A DNA stretch of 64,000 nucleotides from Rhodospirillales bacterium BBD 1991-14. Lineage in GTDB: Bacteria > Pseudomonadota > Alphaproteobacteria > Kiloniellales > Kiloniellaceae. The notes beneath the pieces are model-generated. The model was given only the letters and a program-made list of their open reading frames with translations, ran no database searches and was not told the DNA's origin. The position numbers were made by a program, and so were the translations under genes. Numbering within the stretch: the stretch's first letter is position 1; every line of letters begins with the position of its first letter. Shown here piece after piece: positions 18,601 through 25,838 of this stretch. Location: contig LYSY01000002.1 of the NCBI GenBank assembly GCA_001657395.1, positions 868,001 to 932,000 of the forward strand, written 5' to 3'.

Positions 18601-19178
18601 CCGCGGTGCGCAAGGAGGCGGAGAAGAAGGCGCGGCGCCATATCGGAGAGCGCGAGCTGTCCTCCTACCTCATGTATCCGGAGGTCTTCGTCGACTACGC
18701 CAAGCACCGCCGCGCCTACGGCGACACCTCCGCGCTGCCGACGACGGTCTACTTCTACGGCATGGAGCCGGGTCAGGAGATCGCCGTCGATATCGAGCGC
18801 GGCAAGACGCTCATCATTTCCTACCTGGCCCTGAGCGATCCCGACGACGAAGGCCAGCGCACGGTCTTCTTCGAACTCAACGGCCAGCCCCGCACGGTGA
18901 AGGTGCTGGACAAGGCCCTGGCCGCCTCCGGCAAGGTGCGCCGCAAGGCCGACGAATCAGATCCGGGCCAAGTGGGGGCGCCCATGCCGGGCCTGATCGT
19001 CAACATCTGCGATGTCGGCAAGCGGGTCGCCGCCGGCGACCGCCTCTTCACCATCGAAGCGATGAAGATGGAAACCGCCGTCTATGCCGAGACCGCCGGC
19101 AAGGTGGGCGAGGTGGTGGCCGCCGCCGGCAGCCGCGTCGAGCCGCACGACCTGGTGGTGGTGCTGGAGCCGGCCTAG
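15696..19178 (+). CDS. pyc: Pyruvate carboxylase
   Basis: ATP- and biotin-dependent carboxylation of pyruvate to oxaloacetate, refilling the TCA cycle. The single 1160-residue chain has the expected order: biotin carboxylase/ATP-grasp (about 1-460, with KLLVANRSEIAIR near the start and the GGGGRGMR loop), carboxyltransferase (from about 547, TDTTMRDAHQSL), and a C-terminal biotinyl domain with EAMKMET (biotinylated Lys1124). Its length is normal for the family. The start is a GTG at 15696 with a GGGGGA upstream. A monocistronic gene is likely. Confidence 0.97.
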   Translation: MSPSRVGGARPPFRKLLVANRSEIAIRVLRAANELGIRTVAIYSHEDRFALHRFKADEAFQVGKGKEPVAAYLDIDDILRVAREARVDAIHPGYGFLSENPDFAEACAKAGITFIGPKPDVMRRLGSKVEARALAEEAGIPVMPATGALPHDEAEAAKLAEDIGYPIMAKASWGGGGRGMRVVEDAGQLHEQVAAGRREAKAAFGNDEIFLEKLVRQARHVEVQVLGDTHGNVIHLFERDCSMQRRNQKIVERAPAPYLSEAKRAELCDAAVRLARAAGYECAGTVEFLMDAETDALYFIEVNPRIQVEHTVTEEVTGVDLVKAQIRISAGARIGEPESGVPAQHQLSLDGHALQCRITTEDPLNKFIPDYGRISAYRGATGFGIRLDGGTAYSGALITPFYDSLLEKVTAWGPTAAEATARMDRALREFRIRGVATNLWFLEAVIGHPKFQSGEATTRFIDSTPELFDFHRRRDRATRLLTFIGDVIVNGNPEVEGRPLPAPTTPAVLPEIPPASLLQDPPDGSKQRLDALGPEGFAKWMMEQDKLLLTDTTMRDAHQSLFATRMRSYDLVAIAPAYARLLPQLLSLECWGGATFDVALRFLKEDPWERLAALREAVPNTLLQMLTRGSNGVGYSNYPDNVVRHFIAQAADAGIDLFRVFDSLNWVENMRVSIDAIRETGLLCEAAICYTGDLSDPGEDKYDLKYYVGLAKELEAAGAHILGIKDMGGLCKPAAARLLVTTLKQETGLPIHFHTHDTSGISAASVLAAAEAGVDAADAAMDAMSGLTSQPNLGSISAALAGSPRDPGLDREALREINAYWEGARRHYAGFESEMRAGASSVYEHGMPGGQFTNLQEQARALGLARKWGEVEKAYAQVNEMFGDIVKVTPTSKVVGDMALYMVSNGLTPEDVMDPAREVAFPASVIALFRGEVGQPYGGFPEALQKKVLKGEAPLSERRGATLPPADLTAVRKEAEKKARRHIGERELSSYLMYPEVFVDYAKHRRAYGDTSALPTTVYFYGMEPGQEIAVDIERGKTLIISYLALSDPDDEGQRTVFFELNGQPRTVKVLDKALAASGKVRRKADESDPGQVGAPMPGLIVNICDVGKRVAAGDRLFTIEAMKMETAVYAETAGKVGEVVAAAGSRVEPHDLVVVLEPA

Positions 19179-19321
19179 GCGCAGCCTGCTCCGGAAGCCG
19201 GGACGATTGGCGGCCGGCAGCCAGGCCGAGTCCTTTGAACGTTCTTTTGAACCTTTTCTCAACTGTTGCGACAAAGGGGTAATCACCCCTCAGCAACGAA
19301 CCGGGAAAAGGAGGCACGGCG

Positions 19322-19579
19322 GTGTCCAAGACCCCAAGCCTTGTCCTTGCCGCCCTGCTGGCCGCATCGGCACTCACCCCGTCCCTCGCCTCCGCCATCG
19401 ACAACGGCCCCTGTGACCACTGCACCATGGAGCCGATCGTGGTTAAGGGCGAGCGCCCCACAAAGGAAGAGGACAAAAGCCAGGAACCGATCCAGGATGT
19501 CGAGGTCGAGCAGCGGGATTCGGAATCCGGCTACTCCCCGCAATTCTACTTCCCAACAGTGAAGACCACGGGCAAGTAG
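19322..19579 (+). CDS. Small exported protein of unknown function
   Basis: An 85-residue protein starting at GTG, with a strong GGAGG 7 bases upstream. The N-terminus is a cleavable signal (SLVLAALLAASALTPSLASA), so the mature product is only about 60 residues. It begins IDNGPCDHCTME, with a C-x2-C pair that could bind metal or form a disulfide, followed by an acidic region. I do not recognise a family. It is the first of three small exported proteins encoded in a row after pyc. Confidence 0.6.
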   Translation: MSKTPSLVLAALLAASALTPSLASAIDNGPCDHCTMEPIVVKGERPTKEEDKSQEPIQDVEVEQRDSESGYSPQFYFPTVKTTGK

Positions 19580-19720
19580 CTGCCCTACCCCCTGTCGGGC
19601 TGCCGTTTCTGGTGGTCCCGACTTCGGGAGGCCAATCGCAGCCAATCACCGGCGTATCGTGGCGCGCCGGTGGCCCGGCAGAAACGGTTGTGATCGAAAC
19701 CTGCGGCGGTTCCCGCTAAT

Positions 19721-19954
19721 GTGACGGCACCGCAAGCAGCCGGAATTTCTCCTTTGCCGCCATCGCCTAGACCTGCCGCCCGCTCCAGACTGGCCGTTCT
19801 CTCACTGGTGCTTTTCAGCGGCCTGCTTCTCGCCGGCTGCAGCACCCAGCAGATCGGCCGGGCGCTTGGCGCCTTTTGCCACTCGGCGGAGCCCTGCACG
19901 GCCTACAACTCTGATGGTACGCCGGTCAGCGGACGCTGGTACAACCCCCACTGA
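19721..19954 (+). CDS. Small predicted lipoprotein
   Basis: A 77-residue product with a hydrophobic segment ending in lipobox LLAGC (Cys40). The mature peptide is about 37 residues and contains two more cysteines (GAFCHSAEPCTAY). The only in-frame start that includes the signal is GTG at 19721, which gives an unusually long, proline-rich N-terminus; translation may start nearer the hydrophobic core. No family is recognised. Confidence 0.5.
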   Translation: MTAPQAAGISPLPPSPRPAARSRLAVLSLVLFSGLLLAGCSTQQIGRALGAFCHSAEPCTAYNSDGTPVSGRWYNPH

Positions 19955-20071
19955 CGGTTCCGGGCGGAGAGCCTTTCCCGGCGCTAACTCCCTAAAATCC
20001 CAGCTTTCACCTTTCCTCAAGGTTCGGCTGATAGTCGATATGACTAGGATTAGTCGGGAGAGTTTTCCCAG

Positions 20072-20497
20072 ATGGCGGGACCCGTCAAACTCGCAGCGAC
20101 GCTGGCGTTGATTGCCGTGCTCGTGCTTCCGGAAGCCACCGGCGCGGCCGCAACGGCCGGCCGGCCTTCCGCGCGCACGGGCGAGGTCACGCAGATTGAC
20201 GCCGAGTCCTTCCAGCGGATGCTGGAGGAGGTGAGCGCCCTTGAAGGCGCTGTGGCCGAGGAGGACGGCGGCATCACGCGCGTCGCGATCGCAACCGACG
20301 GCAAGGTCTGGTTCTTTACTCAGCCGGGTCATGCCGCCCACCCCGCCATCGTCTCGGTGCAGATCTTGCGCGAGGAGGGCGTGCCCCACATCCAGACCGA
20401 CGGTTGGCGCGGCGGCAGCCGCATGGCCTTCGACGAGTGGTTCACCGCCTTCGTGCGGCGCAACGCCCATCTCGCCCGCAAATGGCGGGAGCAGTAA
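20072..20497 (+). CDS. Exported protein of unknown function
   Basis: A 141-residue protein with an N-terminal signal or anchor (LAATLALIAVLVLPEATGAA). The mature part includes an alternating hydrophobic strand region (VAIATDGKVWFFTQPGHAAHPAI in outline) and a helical C-terminus. No catalytic motif or named domain is visible. It is followed by an intergenic repeat and then by the convergent cobW-like gene. Confidence 0.65.
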   Translation: MAGPVKLAATLALIAVLVLPEATGAAATAGRPSARTGEVTQIDAESFQRMLEEVSALEGAVAEEDGGITRVAIATDGKVWFFTQPGHAAHPAIVSVQILREEGVPHIQTDGWRGGSRMAFDEWFTAFVRRNAHLARKWREQ

Positions 20498-20530
20498 GTA
20501 ACGGCCAACGGCCGGAGTCAAAGCCGGTCG

Positions 20531-20643
20531 CGCATGCTTCGAGACGGGCCTTGCGGCCCTCCTCAGCATGAGGCCGTGTTCTGATATCGGACTCTGACCT
20601 CATCCTGAGATGCGGAGCGAAGCGAAGCCTCGAAGGATGCGCG
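20531..20643. repeat. Dispersed palindromic repeat, family B (copy 1)
   Basis: About 113 bases reading GCATGCTTCGAGACGGGCC ... CTCCTCAGCATGAGG ... CCTCATCCTGAGATGCGGAG ... GCCTCGAAGGATGCG. The two ends are inverted copies (CTTCGAGAC against CTCGAAGG), and the inner arms TCAGCATGAGG/CCTCATCCTGA also pair, so it can fold into one long imperfect hairpin. A second copy is at 54744-54854. Both lie between convergent genes. Confidence 0.65.
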
Positions 20644-20667
20644 GGGGTCTGTCCTCGCCCATCGCCT

Positions 20668-21786
20668 TCAGAGCGGCGCGGCGGAGTCCTCGTTGAAGGC
20701 CTTCAGCGTGTGCTCGAACATCTCCGGCTTCAGATCCCTGACGATGAAGACCAGGCGCGAGTCCCGTGAGTCGTCGGGCCAGGCCTCCAGACGCACCGGC
20801 GGATGGAAGACGTGCTGCACGCCGTGGATCACGATGGGTTGCGCCACCTCGGCGACGTTCAAGAGCCCCTTGATGCGCAGGATGTTGGCCCCGTAGAGCG
20901 TGATCAGCATCTCGATCCAGGAATTGAAGCGGTCCCAGTCGAGCGGCTTGTCGTAGGTCAGGCAGAAGGCGCGGATCGAGGCGTCGTGGCGGTTTACGTC
21001 GTGCCCATGATCATGCTCGTGGTGGTGCTCATGCTCATGACTGTGGGCATGGCCGTGATGGCCGCGGTCGTGATCGTAGGCTTCGGCCTTCAGCCAGGCC
21101 CGCACGTCGGCGGTCTTCTTCTCGGGATCGTAGAGCCCGGCGTTGAACAGCAGGTCCGGCGACACCGCGCCCTGGACGCTCGGATAGATCGGCGCTGCAG
21201 GGTTCAATTGCTGCAGGCGCTCTTCCAGGGCTTCGCAGGTTTCTGCGTCGGCGATGTCGCGCTTGGTCAGCAGGATGCGGTCGGCCACGGCCGCCTGCTT
21301 CACCGACTCCCTCTGGCGGTCCAGGGTCTCCGAGCCGTTGACCGCGTCCACCGTGGTGATGACGCCATCCAGCCGGAAGCGGTTGGACAGCAGCGGGTCG
21401 GTCATCAGGGTTTGCAGGATCGGCGCCGGGTCGGCCAGGCCGGTGGTTTCGATCACCAGACGTTTGAAGGGCGGGACCTCGCGTTGCACCCGGCGCCGGA
21501 AGAGATCGCGCATCCCGGCGACGAGGTCGCCGCGCACCGTGCAGCACAGACAGCCGCTGTTGAGAAGCACCGTATCCTCGGTCGCCTGTTCGACCAGCAG
21601 GTGGTCCAGGCCGATCTCGCCGAACTCGTTGACGATGACGGCGGTCTCCTCCATCGCCGGGTCGGCCAGCAGGTGGCGCAGCAGCGTGGTCTTGCCGCTG
21701 CCCAGGAACCCGGTGAGCACGGAGACGGCAAGCGGTTCCTCCGGAATGTCCAGGTCTTCCCCTTGGGGATTTGGTGCGTCGCTCAT
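20668..21786 (-). CDS. CobW/G3E-family GTPase (metal chaperone type)
   Basis: A 372-residue GTPase with Walker A GFLGSGKTTLLR, the metal-binding G-C-x-C-C motif NSGCLCCTVRGD, switch/Walker B region ETTGLADP and guanine-specificity TKRD. A His-rich insert around residues 240-275 (for example HHGHAHSHEHEHHHEHDHGH) separates the GTPase from the C-terminal CobW domain. Family members insert or deliver zinc, cobalt or other metals to client enzymes. The gap to the upstream ctaA is 10 bases, so the pair is probably co-transcribed, but a link to heme A synthesis is only inferred. Confidence 0.88.
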   Translation of the reverse strand: MSDAPNPQGEDLDIPEEPLAVSVLTGFLGSGKTTLLRHLLADPAMEETAVIVNEFGEIGLDHLLVEQATEDTVLLNSGCLCCTVRGDLVAGMRDLFRRRVQREVPPFKRLVIETTGLADPAPILQTLMTDPLLSNRFRLDGVITTVDAVNGSETLDRQRESVKQAAVADRILLTKRDIADAETCEALEERLQQLNPAAPIYPSVQGAVSPDLLFNAGLYDPEKKTADVRAWLKAEAYDHDRGHHGHAHSHEHEHHHEHDHGHDVNRHDASIRAFCLTYDKPLDWDRFNSWIEMLITLYGANILRIKGLLNVAEVAQPIVIHGVQHVFHPPVRLEAWPDDSRDSRLVFIVRDLKPEMFEHTLKAFNEDSAAPL

Positions 21787-21796
21787 CGGTACCCCG

Positions 21797-22879
21797 CTAG
21801 GCCGCCAAGGTCTGCCGGCGCGCGCGCAGATGATAGAGGCACCAGAGCGCGGCGGTGAGCACCAGGATCGCGCCGGCCTGATGCAGGGCCGCAGCCCAGA
21901 TCGGCACCACGAGCAGCAGGGTGACGATGCCGAGCGCGAGCTGAAGCAGCGCCACGATGGCCAAAAGCGCGAAGCCGCCCTGGGCGACAGGAGTCAGGTC
22001 GAGGCGCAGCGACCACAGCCAGACCGCAAGGCAGGCCAGCACCGTGGCGACGGCGAGCAGACGATGATTGAACTGCACCGCCGCGTGGTTCTCGAAAAGG
22101 TTCAGGGGCCAGGGGGCGAGCATGCCGTAGCCGGCCGGCACCAGGTCGCCGTCCATCAGCGGAAAGGTGTTGTAGACGAGGCCCGCATTGAGCCCGGCGA
22201 CGAAACCGCCGGAGACGATGGTGAGGGCGACCAGAGCGAGCAGAGCGAAAGCAGCGCGGCGCAGGCGGCCGGCGCCGGGATCGCGGCTGCGCTCAGGCCG
22301 CGGCCAGAACTGTCCGAGCGCCAGCCAGAACAGATAGGCGTAGATCGCCAGCGCCAGGCCCAGGTGGGCCACTAGGCGGTACTGGCTGACATCGGTGCGG
22401 TCCCCGAAGCCGCTGGCCACCATGAACCAGCCGAGCAGGCCCTGCAGGCCGCCCAGGGCAAGCGCGATCAGCAGCAGCATGGTCAGGCGCCGGTCGAGCC
22501 GTCCACGCCACCAGAACCAGAAAAAGGGCAGTGCGAAGACGACGCCGATCAGCCGGCCCCAGAGACGGTGAATGTACTCCCACCAGAAGATGGTCTTGAA
22601 CTCGTCCAGGCTCATGCCGGCGTTGACCTGCTGATACTCGGGGATCTGCTGGTAGAGGTCGAAAAGGCGCTGCCATTCGCTTGCGCTCAGGGGCGGCAGG
22701 GCGCCGCTGATCGGCGCCCACTCCATGATGGAAAGGCCGGACTCTGTGAGGCGTGTAATGGCGCCGATTACCGCCATGGCGAAGATCATGGCACAGCAGC
22801 CGATCAGCCAGACCCCGACTGCGCGGTCGGTCGAGGCGGCGCGGGGCGCGGCGATACTGGCGGGCGTGGTGGTTGTCAT
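21797..22879 (-). CDS. ctaA: Heme A synthase (CtaA/Cox15)
   Basis: Oxidises the methyl group of heme O to heme A for cytochrome aa3 oxidase. The 360-residue membrane protein has about eight transmembrane segments in two four-helix halves. The conserved histidines that bind heme are visible in WWEYIHRLWGR, LVAHLGLAL, FNHRLLA and LHQAGA, in family order. TRLTESGLSIMEW near the first helix is diagnostic. I chose the ATG at 22879 (MTTTTPAS); a start 12 codons upstream is possible. No oxidase subunit genes lie nearby. Confidence 0.93.
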   Translation of the reverse strand: MTTTTPASIAAPRAASTDRAVGVWLIGCCAMIFAMAVIGAITRLTESGLSIMEWAPISGALPPLSASEWQRLFDLYQQIPEYQQVNAGMSLDEFKTIFWWEYIHRLWGRLIGVVFALPFFWFWWRGRLDRRLTMLLLIALALGGLQGLLGWFMVASGFGDRTDVSQYRLVAHLGLALAIYAYLFWLALGQFWPRPERSRDPGAGRLRRAAFALLALVALTIVSGGFVAGLNAGLVYNTFPLMDGDLVPAGYGMLAPWPLNLFENHAAVQFNHRLLAVATVLACLAVWLWSLRLDLTPVAQGGFALLAIVALLQLALGIVTLLLVVPIWAAALHQAGAILVLTAALWCLYHLRARRQTLAA

Positions 22880-23108
22880 CGGCGCTAACCTAGTGCCCCG
22901 AGGCCAGGGCGCCAAGAGCGCGAAAGCGTCTGTGAAGAGGGGGGTGCTGGAGCGCGACCTTGTGTCGCGCGGCGACGCTGCGGCGATCGATCCAAGCCCG
23001 GGATCTGTTGTCCGGGGCCTGTTGCAGGGGCGCCGCCGTGTGCGGCCCCGATGCGAGAGGCTGGGGCCGCCTCTGGCCGGACGCGCCCGGCGGAGGGCAG
23101 GGCCGCTC

Positions 23109-23372
23109 CTACTGAAGCGTCAGGCTGCAGGCGGCGAAACGGGTGTCCGGAGCCCGGATGATCGGGATATTGGCGACCTTCACCGAATGCAGCGGGCCAT
23201 CAAGATTCTTTTCCCAAAAGGCCAGGAACCTGCGCAGTTCCGGGTAGTTCGGCGCCAGGTCGTACTCCTGCCAGATGTAAGTCTGCAGCAATGCCGGGTG
23301 GTCCGGCAGGTGGTAGAGGATTTCGGCCGTGGTCAGCCGGTAGTCGTTCATCTGCAGCGCAAGATCGCTCAT
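23109..23372 (-). CDS. usg: Usg family protein
   Basis: An 87-residue protein that matches the small alphaproteobacterial Usg family closely: LTTAEILYHLPDHPALLQ, YIWQEYDLAPNYPELR and FWEKNLDGPLHSV. Usg was first noted beside tryptophan biosynthesis genes and its molecular function is unknown; no trp genes are present here. The ATG at 23372 is preceded by AGGAGGG, a strong ribosome-binding site, so the longer upstream frame is rejected. The gene appears to stand alone. Confidence 0.85.
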   Translation of the reverse strand: MSDLALQMNDYRLTTAEILYHLPDHPALLQTYIWQEYDLAPNYPELRRFLAFWEKNLDGPLHSVKVANIPIIRAPDTRFAACSLTLQ

Positions 23373-23590
23373 CTTCCCTCCTATCTCACCGTCCCTTGGG
23401 ACCCGATAGGGATCAAGCTTGCCCACCTGTCAGAGAAATCTCAACAAAATAACATTAATAAAACAATAACTTAGCAGCCTCTCGCGACGAGTGCTGCTAT
23501 GTCGTTTGCAGGAGGCCAAGCCACGGCGCCGGCCGCGGGCGGCCGCCGGGCAGAGGGATGGGATCGGCGAAGGGGGAAGAGCGGCGGGTG

Positions 23591-23995
23591 TTACAGCCGC
23601 ATGTTGCGGGCGCGGGTACCCCGCTCGATCGCGGCGGCGGGCAGGCGGCCCACCTGCAGACGGTGGCGCAGCATCTCCAGCAGCCGGAGCTCCTCCTGGG
23701 TCACCGCGCTGTCGGCGGCGGCCACGTCCAGGGCGATGGCATAGGCCGTCTCGGAGAGCTTGCTCGGCAGATTTCCGGTGATGAAACCCAGGACCGCCTC
23801 CAGGCCGTTCTCCTGGCCCAGCATCTCGGCGCAGGCCTGGGCGGCCTTCGGCAGCTCGTTCAGATCATAGTCTGCGAAGACCGGCAGGTGCTTCACCGTG
23901 TCGCCGATGGTCAGCAGCTCAGAGTCGGTCATGTCCCGGTCTGCGGCGGAGACGAGAACCATGGTGTAGACGAGGGCCGTGTGATGGTCGGACAT
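23591..23995 (-). CDS. TerB-like (tellurite-resistance fold) protein
   Basis: A 134-residue, all-helical cytoplasmic protein with the two acidic repeats expected of the TerB family: VSAADRDMTDSELLTI and DVAAADSAVTQEELRLL. These acidic loops bind metal in TerB structures. TerB homologues in alphaproteobacteria are mostly single genes of unknown role, and no other ter genes are near. Tellurite resistance should not be assumed. Confidence 0.75.
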   Translation of the reverse strand: MSDHHTALVYTMVLVSAADRDMTDSELLTIGDTVKHLPVFADYDLNELPKAAQACAEMLGQENGLEAVLGFITGNLPSKLSETAYAIALDVAAADSAVTQEELRLLEMLRHRLQVGRLPAAAIERGTRARNMRL

Positions 23996-24217
23996 TGCGC
24001 TTCGCTTCTTGCTCTCTGCTGTGCGGAACCGGGATGGCGGCGTTGTGAGGCGGAACGGACTTCTTGCGGCGAGCCGATCCCGATTCAGGTGAACCGGCTC
24101 CGGCGGCGGCGAAGACTAGTCAGGCGGCAGCGGCGAGGTCAAGCCTGCAGCGCCTGCGGGGCAGGCAGGCGGTTTTAGCGCTTGGCAAGCCCCGGGGGCG
24201 GCGGCAAGGTCCGCGCC

Positions 24218-25156
24218 ATGGGGCCCATCCTGAACGTTGTCTTTCCGGTCTTCGGTATCATGCTCGCCGGCTATCTGGCCGGGCGCTTCCGCATCCTGGG
24301 GAACGAGAGCAGCGAGGCGCTGAACCGCTTCGTCTACTTCATCGCCCTGCCGGCGCTGTTTTTCATCTCCATGGCCCGGGTGTCCCTGGATCAGGTCTTC
24401 AACCTGCCGTTCCTGGCGGCCTACGGCGGCGGCGTGACCTTCACCTTCGTCCTCGCCTTCGTGGTGGCGCGCTTTGCCTTTCCCAACCGCCTGGGCGCGC
24501 TTGGGCTGGGCGGTCTCTCGGCCATCTTCTCGAACACCGGCTACATGGGCATCCCGCTCCTGATGCTGGCCTTCGGCGAGGCCGGAATGCTGCCGGCCAT
24601 CATCACCACCATCCTGAACGGTGCGGTGATCATGGCCCTCGGCATCGCGCTCCTTGAACTGGACGTGCACCAGGGCAAGGGGGCGGCGACGGTTCTGCGC
24701 GGCGTGCTGGGCGGCATCCTGCGCTCGCCGCTGGTGATCTCCGCCGTGCTCGGCCTCGGCGCCTCCGCCCTCGGCCTGCCGATACCCCAGGCCCTGGCCA
24801 CCTTCTGCGACATCCTGGGTGCCGCCGCCGGTCCCTGTGCGCTCTTCGCCATCGGGCTCTTCATGGTCGGCAAGTCCTTCACCGCCGGGATGACGGAGGT
24901 CGGCTGGCTGGTGCTGCTGAAGCTGGCCGTGCAGCCTTTGGTGACCTGGTGGCTCGCCTTCCAGGTCTTCACCATGGACCCGATCTGGGCGGCGGGCGCC
25001 CTCATCCAGTCGGCCCTGCCCACCGGCGCCCTGGTCTTCGTCCTCGCCCAGCAGTACGGCATCTATATCCAGCGCTCCACGGCGGTCATCATGATCTCCA
25101 CCGTCGTCTCGCTGGCGACGCTCTCCGCGCTCTTCGTCTACCTGGGGATCGGTTAG
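24218..25156 (+). CDS. AEC family transporter (auxin efflux carrier type)
   Basis: A 312-residue inner-membrane carrier with about ten transmembrane segments in two five-helix halves. The first half ends with the conserved SNTGYMGIPL motif and the second has QSALPTGALVFVLAQQYG, both hallmarks of the family. Bacterial members export or import small organic acids such as malate or malonate; the substrate here is not evident. I chose the ATG at 24218 (MGPILNVVFPVFG) because it puts the first membrane segment at the N-terminus. Confidence 0.85.
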   Translation: MGPILNVVFPVFGIMLAGYLAGRFRILGNESSEALNRFVYFIALPALFFISMARVSLDQVFNLPFLAAYGGGVTFTFVLAFVVARFAFPNRLGALGLGGLSAIFSNTGYMGIPLLMLAFGEAGMLPAIITTILNGAVIMALGIALLELDVHQGKGAATVLRGVLGGILRSPLVISAVLGLGASALGLPIPQALATFCDILGAAAGPCALFAIGLFMVGKSFTAGMTEVGWLVLLKLAVQPLVTWWLAFQVFTMDPIWAAGALIQSALPTGALVFVLAQQYGIYIQRSTAVIMISTVVSLATLSALFVYLGIG

Positions 25157-25280
25157 CCTCGTTCCCGGCCTCTCAGCTTCGCGCGGAGGGGGCCGTTTCG
25201 ATGTGTGCGCAGAGGACTTGCAGCACGGTGCAGTCAAAGCGGCCCTTGTGCGCCGGCGCAGCAGGTCCGACAATCGATCG

Positions 25281-25820
25281 ATGGAAGAGGTCCTGAAGGA
25301 CATTCGTTCGGCCGAGCTGGATCTGGACGCCGGCCTTGCGCTCTATCCGGATCTGGTGCAGGCGCTGGCTTACTGGCGCGGCAAGTGCGGCGCGCGCTTC
25401 GCGCCAAGGCGCGAGGACATCGACCCGACCGAAATCACGGAACTGCTGCCGCGGGTCATGCTGGCCGACGTCTTGCGGGCGCAAGCTGGCAGCCTCGACT
25501 TCCTTTACCGCCTGAGCGGGACGGGCATCTGCGATGTCCATGGCTACAACCTGACCAGCCTGCAACCGCGCGACCTCAGCCCGCCGGCTTACGGTCAGAT
25601 GGTCTACGAGCACTACTGCGCCGCGGTGGAAAGCCGCGGCCCCCTGGCCCACGTACTGGCGCTGCAGACCAACATCAAGCAGCGCTCCTATGCGCGCATC
25701 ATCCTGCCGCTCTCCGCCGACGGCGAGAGCGTCACCATGCTGTTGATGGTGGACAGCGCAAAGCAGAACGACCTGCATGAGTTCCTGGACGTCATCAGGG
25801 TCTACGGCAAGCCGGTGTGA
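25281..25820 (+). CDS. PAS-domain protein (PAS_5-like)
   Basis: A 179-residue protein consisting largely of one PAS-like domain of the kind found in multiple copies in alphaproteobacteria. Typical phrases are ALAYWRGKCGARFAPRREDI, ITELLPRVMLADVL, FLYRLSGTGI and ARIILPLSADGE. There is no attached kinase, cyclase or DNA-binding domain, so it may sense a ligand and act through a partner. The start at 25281 (MEEVLKD) is favoured over an upstream one because homologous text begins soon afterwards. Ligand and partner are unknown. Confidence 0.78.
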   Translation: MEEVLKDIRSAELDLDAGLALYPDLVQALAYWRGKCGARFAPRREDIDPTEITELLPRVMLADVLRAQAGSLDFLYRLSGTGICDVHGYNLTSLQPRDLSPPAYGQMVYEHYCAAVESRGPLAHVLALQTNIKQRSYARIILPLSADGESVTMLLMVDSAKQNDLHEFLDVIRVYGKPV

Positions 25821-25838
25821 TGGTCCGAACCGGGCACG

